64,000 nt of DNA from Nemertoderma westbladi. Taxonomy: Eukaryota > Xenacoelomorpha > Nemertodermatida > Nemertodermatidae. The stretch spans positions 1 to 64,000 of the forward strand of contig JAUCBJ010005407.1 in assembly GCA_032718475.1 (NCBI GenBank), in the 5' to 3' direction. How positions within the stretch are numbered: position 1 is the stretch's first letter; each line of letters starts with the position of its first letter. Under the pieces are notes generated by a model, which worked only from the letters and a program-made list of their open reading frames with translations, ran no database searches and was not told the DNA's origin. Positions 62,111 through 64,000 of this stretch are shown in pieces. A program made the position numbers and the translations under genes.

Positions 62111-63202
62111 CTTGGTAACATCAATGCGATTCTCGAACTGGATTCGTAGTGAACCCATATACAACGTTAGATTCTGGGTTTTACATAGAAATCTAAGTAT
62201 TCTCGATAACATCGATGCGATTCTCGAACTGGATTCATAGTGAACCCATATACAATGAGAGATTCTGGGTTTTACATAGAAATCTAAGTATTCTCGATAA
62301 CATCGAAGTGATTCTCGAACTGGATTCGTAGTGAACCCATATACAACGTTAGATTCTGGGTTTTACATAGAAATCTAAGTATTCTCGATAACATCGAAGC
62401 GATTCTCGAACTGGATTCGTAGTGAACCCATATACAACGTTAGATTCTGGGTTTTACATAGAAATCTAAGTATTCTCGATAACATCGAAGCGATTCTCGA
62501 ACTGGATTCGTAGTGAACCCATATACAACGTTAGATTCTGGGTTTTACATAGAAATCTAAGTATTCTCGATAACATCGAAGCGATTCTCGAACTGGATTC
62601 GTAGTGAACCCATATACAACGTTAGATTCTGGGTTTTACATAGAAATCTAAGTATTCTTGGTAACATCAATGCGATTCTCGAACTGGATTCGTAGTGAAC
62701 CCATATACAACGTTAGATTCTGGGTTTTACATAGAAATCTAAGTATTCTCGATAACATCGATGCGATTCTCGAACTGGATTCGTAGTGAACCCATATACA
62801 ATGAGAGATTCTGGGTTTTACATAGAAATCTAAGTATTCTCGATAACATCGAAGTGATTCTCGAACTGGATTCGTAGTGAACCCATATACAACGTTAGAT
62901 TCTGGGTTTTACATAGAAATCTAAGTATTCTCGATAACATCGAAGCGATTCTCGAACTGGATTCGTAGTGAACCCATATACAACGTTAGATTCTGGGTTT
63001 TACATAGAAATCTAAGTATTCTCGATAACATCGAAGCGATTCTCGAACTGGATTCGTAGTGAACCCATATACAACGTTAGATTCTGGGTTTTACATAGAA
63101 ATCTAAGTATTGTCGATAACATCGAAGTGATTCTCGAACTGGATTCCTAGGGAACCCATATACAACGTTAGATTCTGGGTTTTACATAGAAATCTAAGTA
63201 CA
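62111..63202. repeat. 546-bp (six-monomer) higher-order duplication in the 91-bp array
   Basis: The rare variant CTTGGTAACATCAATGCG is at 62111 and again at 62657, and TACAATGAGAGATT at 62251 and 62797; both offsets are 546 = 6 x 91. The outer limits of the duplication are approximate. A longer correspondence of about 2.28 kb links 61590-61720 with 63870-64000 (shared GTTAGAATCTG). Confidence 0.7.
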
Positions 63203-64000
63203 GTATTCTCGATAATATCGAAGTGATTCTCGAACTGGATTCGTAGTAAACCCATATACAACGTTAGATTCTGGGTTTTACATAGAAATCTAAGTATTCT
63301 CGATAACATCGAAGCGATTCTCGAACTGGATTCGTAGTGAACCCATATACAACGTTAGATTCTGGGTTTTACATAGAAATCTAAGTATTCTCGATAACAT
63401 CGAAGCAATTCTCGAACTGGATTCGTAGTGAACCCATATACAACGTTAGATTCTGGGTTTTACATAGAAATCTAAGTATTCTCGATAACATCGAAGCGAT
63501 TCTCGAACTGGATTCGTAGTCACCCATATACAACGTTAGATTCTGGGTTTTACATAGAAATCTAAGTATTCTCGATAACATCGAAGTGATTCTCGAACTG
63601 GATTCGTAGTGAACCCATATACAACGTTAGATTCTGGGTTTTACATAGAAATCTAAGTATTCTCGATAACATCGAAGCGATTCTCGAACTGGATTCATAG
63701 TGAACCCATATACAATGTTAGATTCTGGGTTTTACATAGAAATCTAAGTATTCTCGATAACATCGAAGTGATTCTCGAACTGGATTCGTAGTGAACCCAT
63801 ATACAACGTTAGATTCTGGGTTTTACATAGAAATCTAAGTATTCTCGATAACATCGAAGCGATTCTCGAACTGAATTCGTAGTGAACCCATATACAATGT
63901 TAGATTCTGGGTTTTACATAGAAATCTAAGTATTCTCGATAACATCGAAGCGATTCTCGAACTGGATTCTTAGTGAACCCATATACAACGTTAGAATCTG

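Larger units (their letters stand above)
60098..64000. repeat. 91-bp satellite array, right part (about 43 units, runs off the window)
   Basis: Same monomer as 56495-58124, resuming in phase after the transposon. Copies are more uniform than at the left edge. One unit near 61480 lost about 27 bp (AGAAAATCGAAG), and one near 63200 gained about 5 bp (GTACAGTATTC). The array continues past the end of the window. Confidence 0.96.

Overview
The window looks like eukaryotic, very probably invertebrate animal, DNA. It holds remnants of several non-LTR retrotransposon lineages common in aquatic invertebrates, Helitron-like elements and a TIR transposon. By my estimate about 80% of it is tandem repeat, and I find no intact host gene. 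The species cannot be told from the sequence. There is no bacterial gene organisation, rRNA, tRNA or CRISPR array that I can see.

Layout from left to right. 66-14148: a 43-bp satellite, about 327 units. 14272-16595: a 5'-truncated, broken LINE flanked by a 13-bp target-site duplication. 17041-17990: a 41-bp minisatellite. 17991-20407: low-complexity-poor spacer with one tiny 87-bp retroposed fragment. 20408-28204 and 29166-34642: two blocks of head-to-tail ~1.27-kb Helitron-like elements in opposite orientation around a 961-bp spacer. 34794-35415: a 3' fragment of a second LINE type. 35862-36080: a 23-bp A+T repeat. 36286-39680: a GC-rich 26/19-bp minisatellite. 40410-40832: a reverse-transcriptase fragment. 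40888-50140: a 44/37-bp array. 50211-50941: another LINE 3' fragment. 50945-55930: a 17-bp array. 56495 to the window end: a 91-bp satellite split at 58125-60097 by a DNA transposon with 12-bp TIRs and a 4-bp TSD.

The most interesting object is the Helitron-like family. Each unit starts with TC and ends with a 9-bp-stem hairpin, four bases and CTAG or CTCG. All nine intact 3' ends are followed by T. The units also carry 19-bp subterminal inverted repeats, and inside they are built of diverged ~153-bp monomers, each centred on an X-box-like palindrome (GTTNCCATGGNAAC), the motif bound by RFX transcription factors. Their tandem arrangement fits rolling-circle amplification.

The longest reading frames (881 and 1297 codons) are artefacts of stop-free minisatellites whose periods are not multiples of three. 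The real coding traces are retrotransposon pseudogenes. The satellites are unrelated to one another in sequence, and several begin or end at a LINE fragment, which suggests a gene-poor, heterochromatin-like locus where insertions and array births accumulate.
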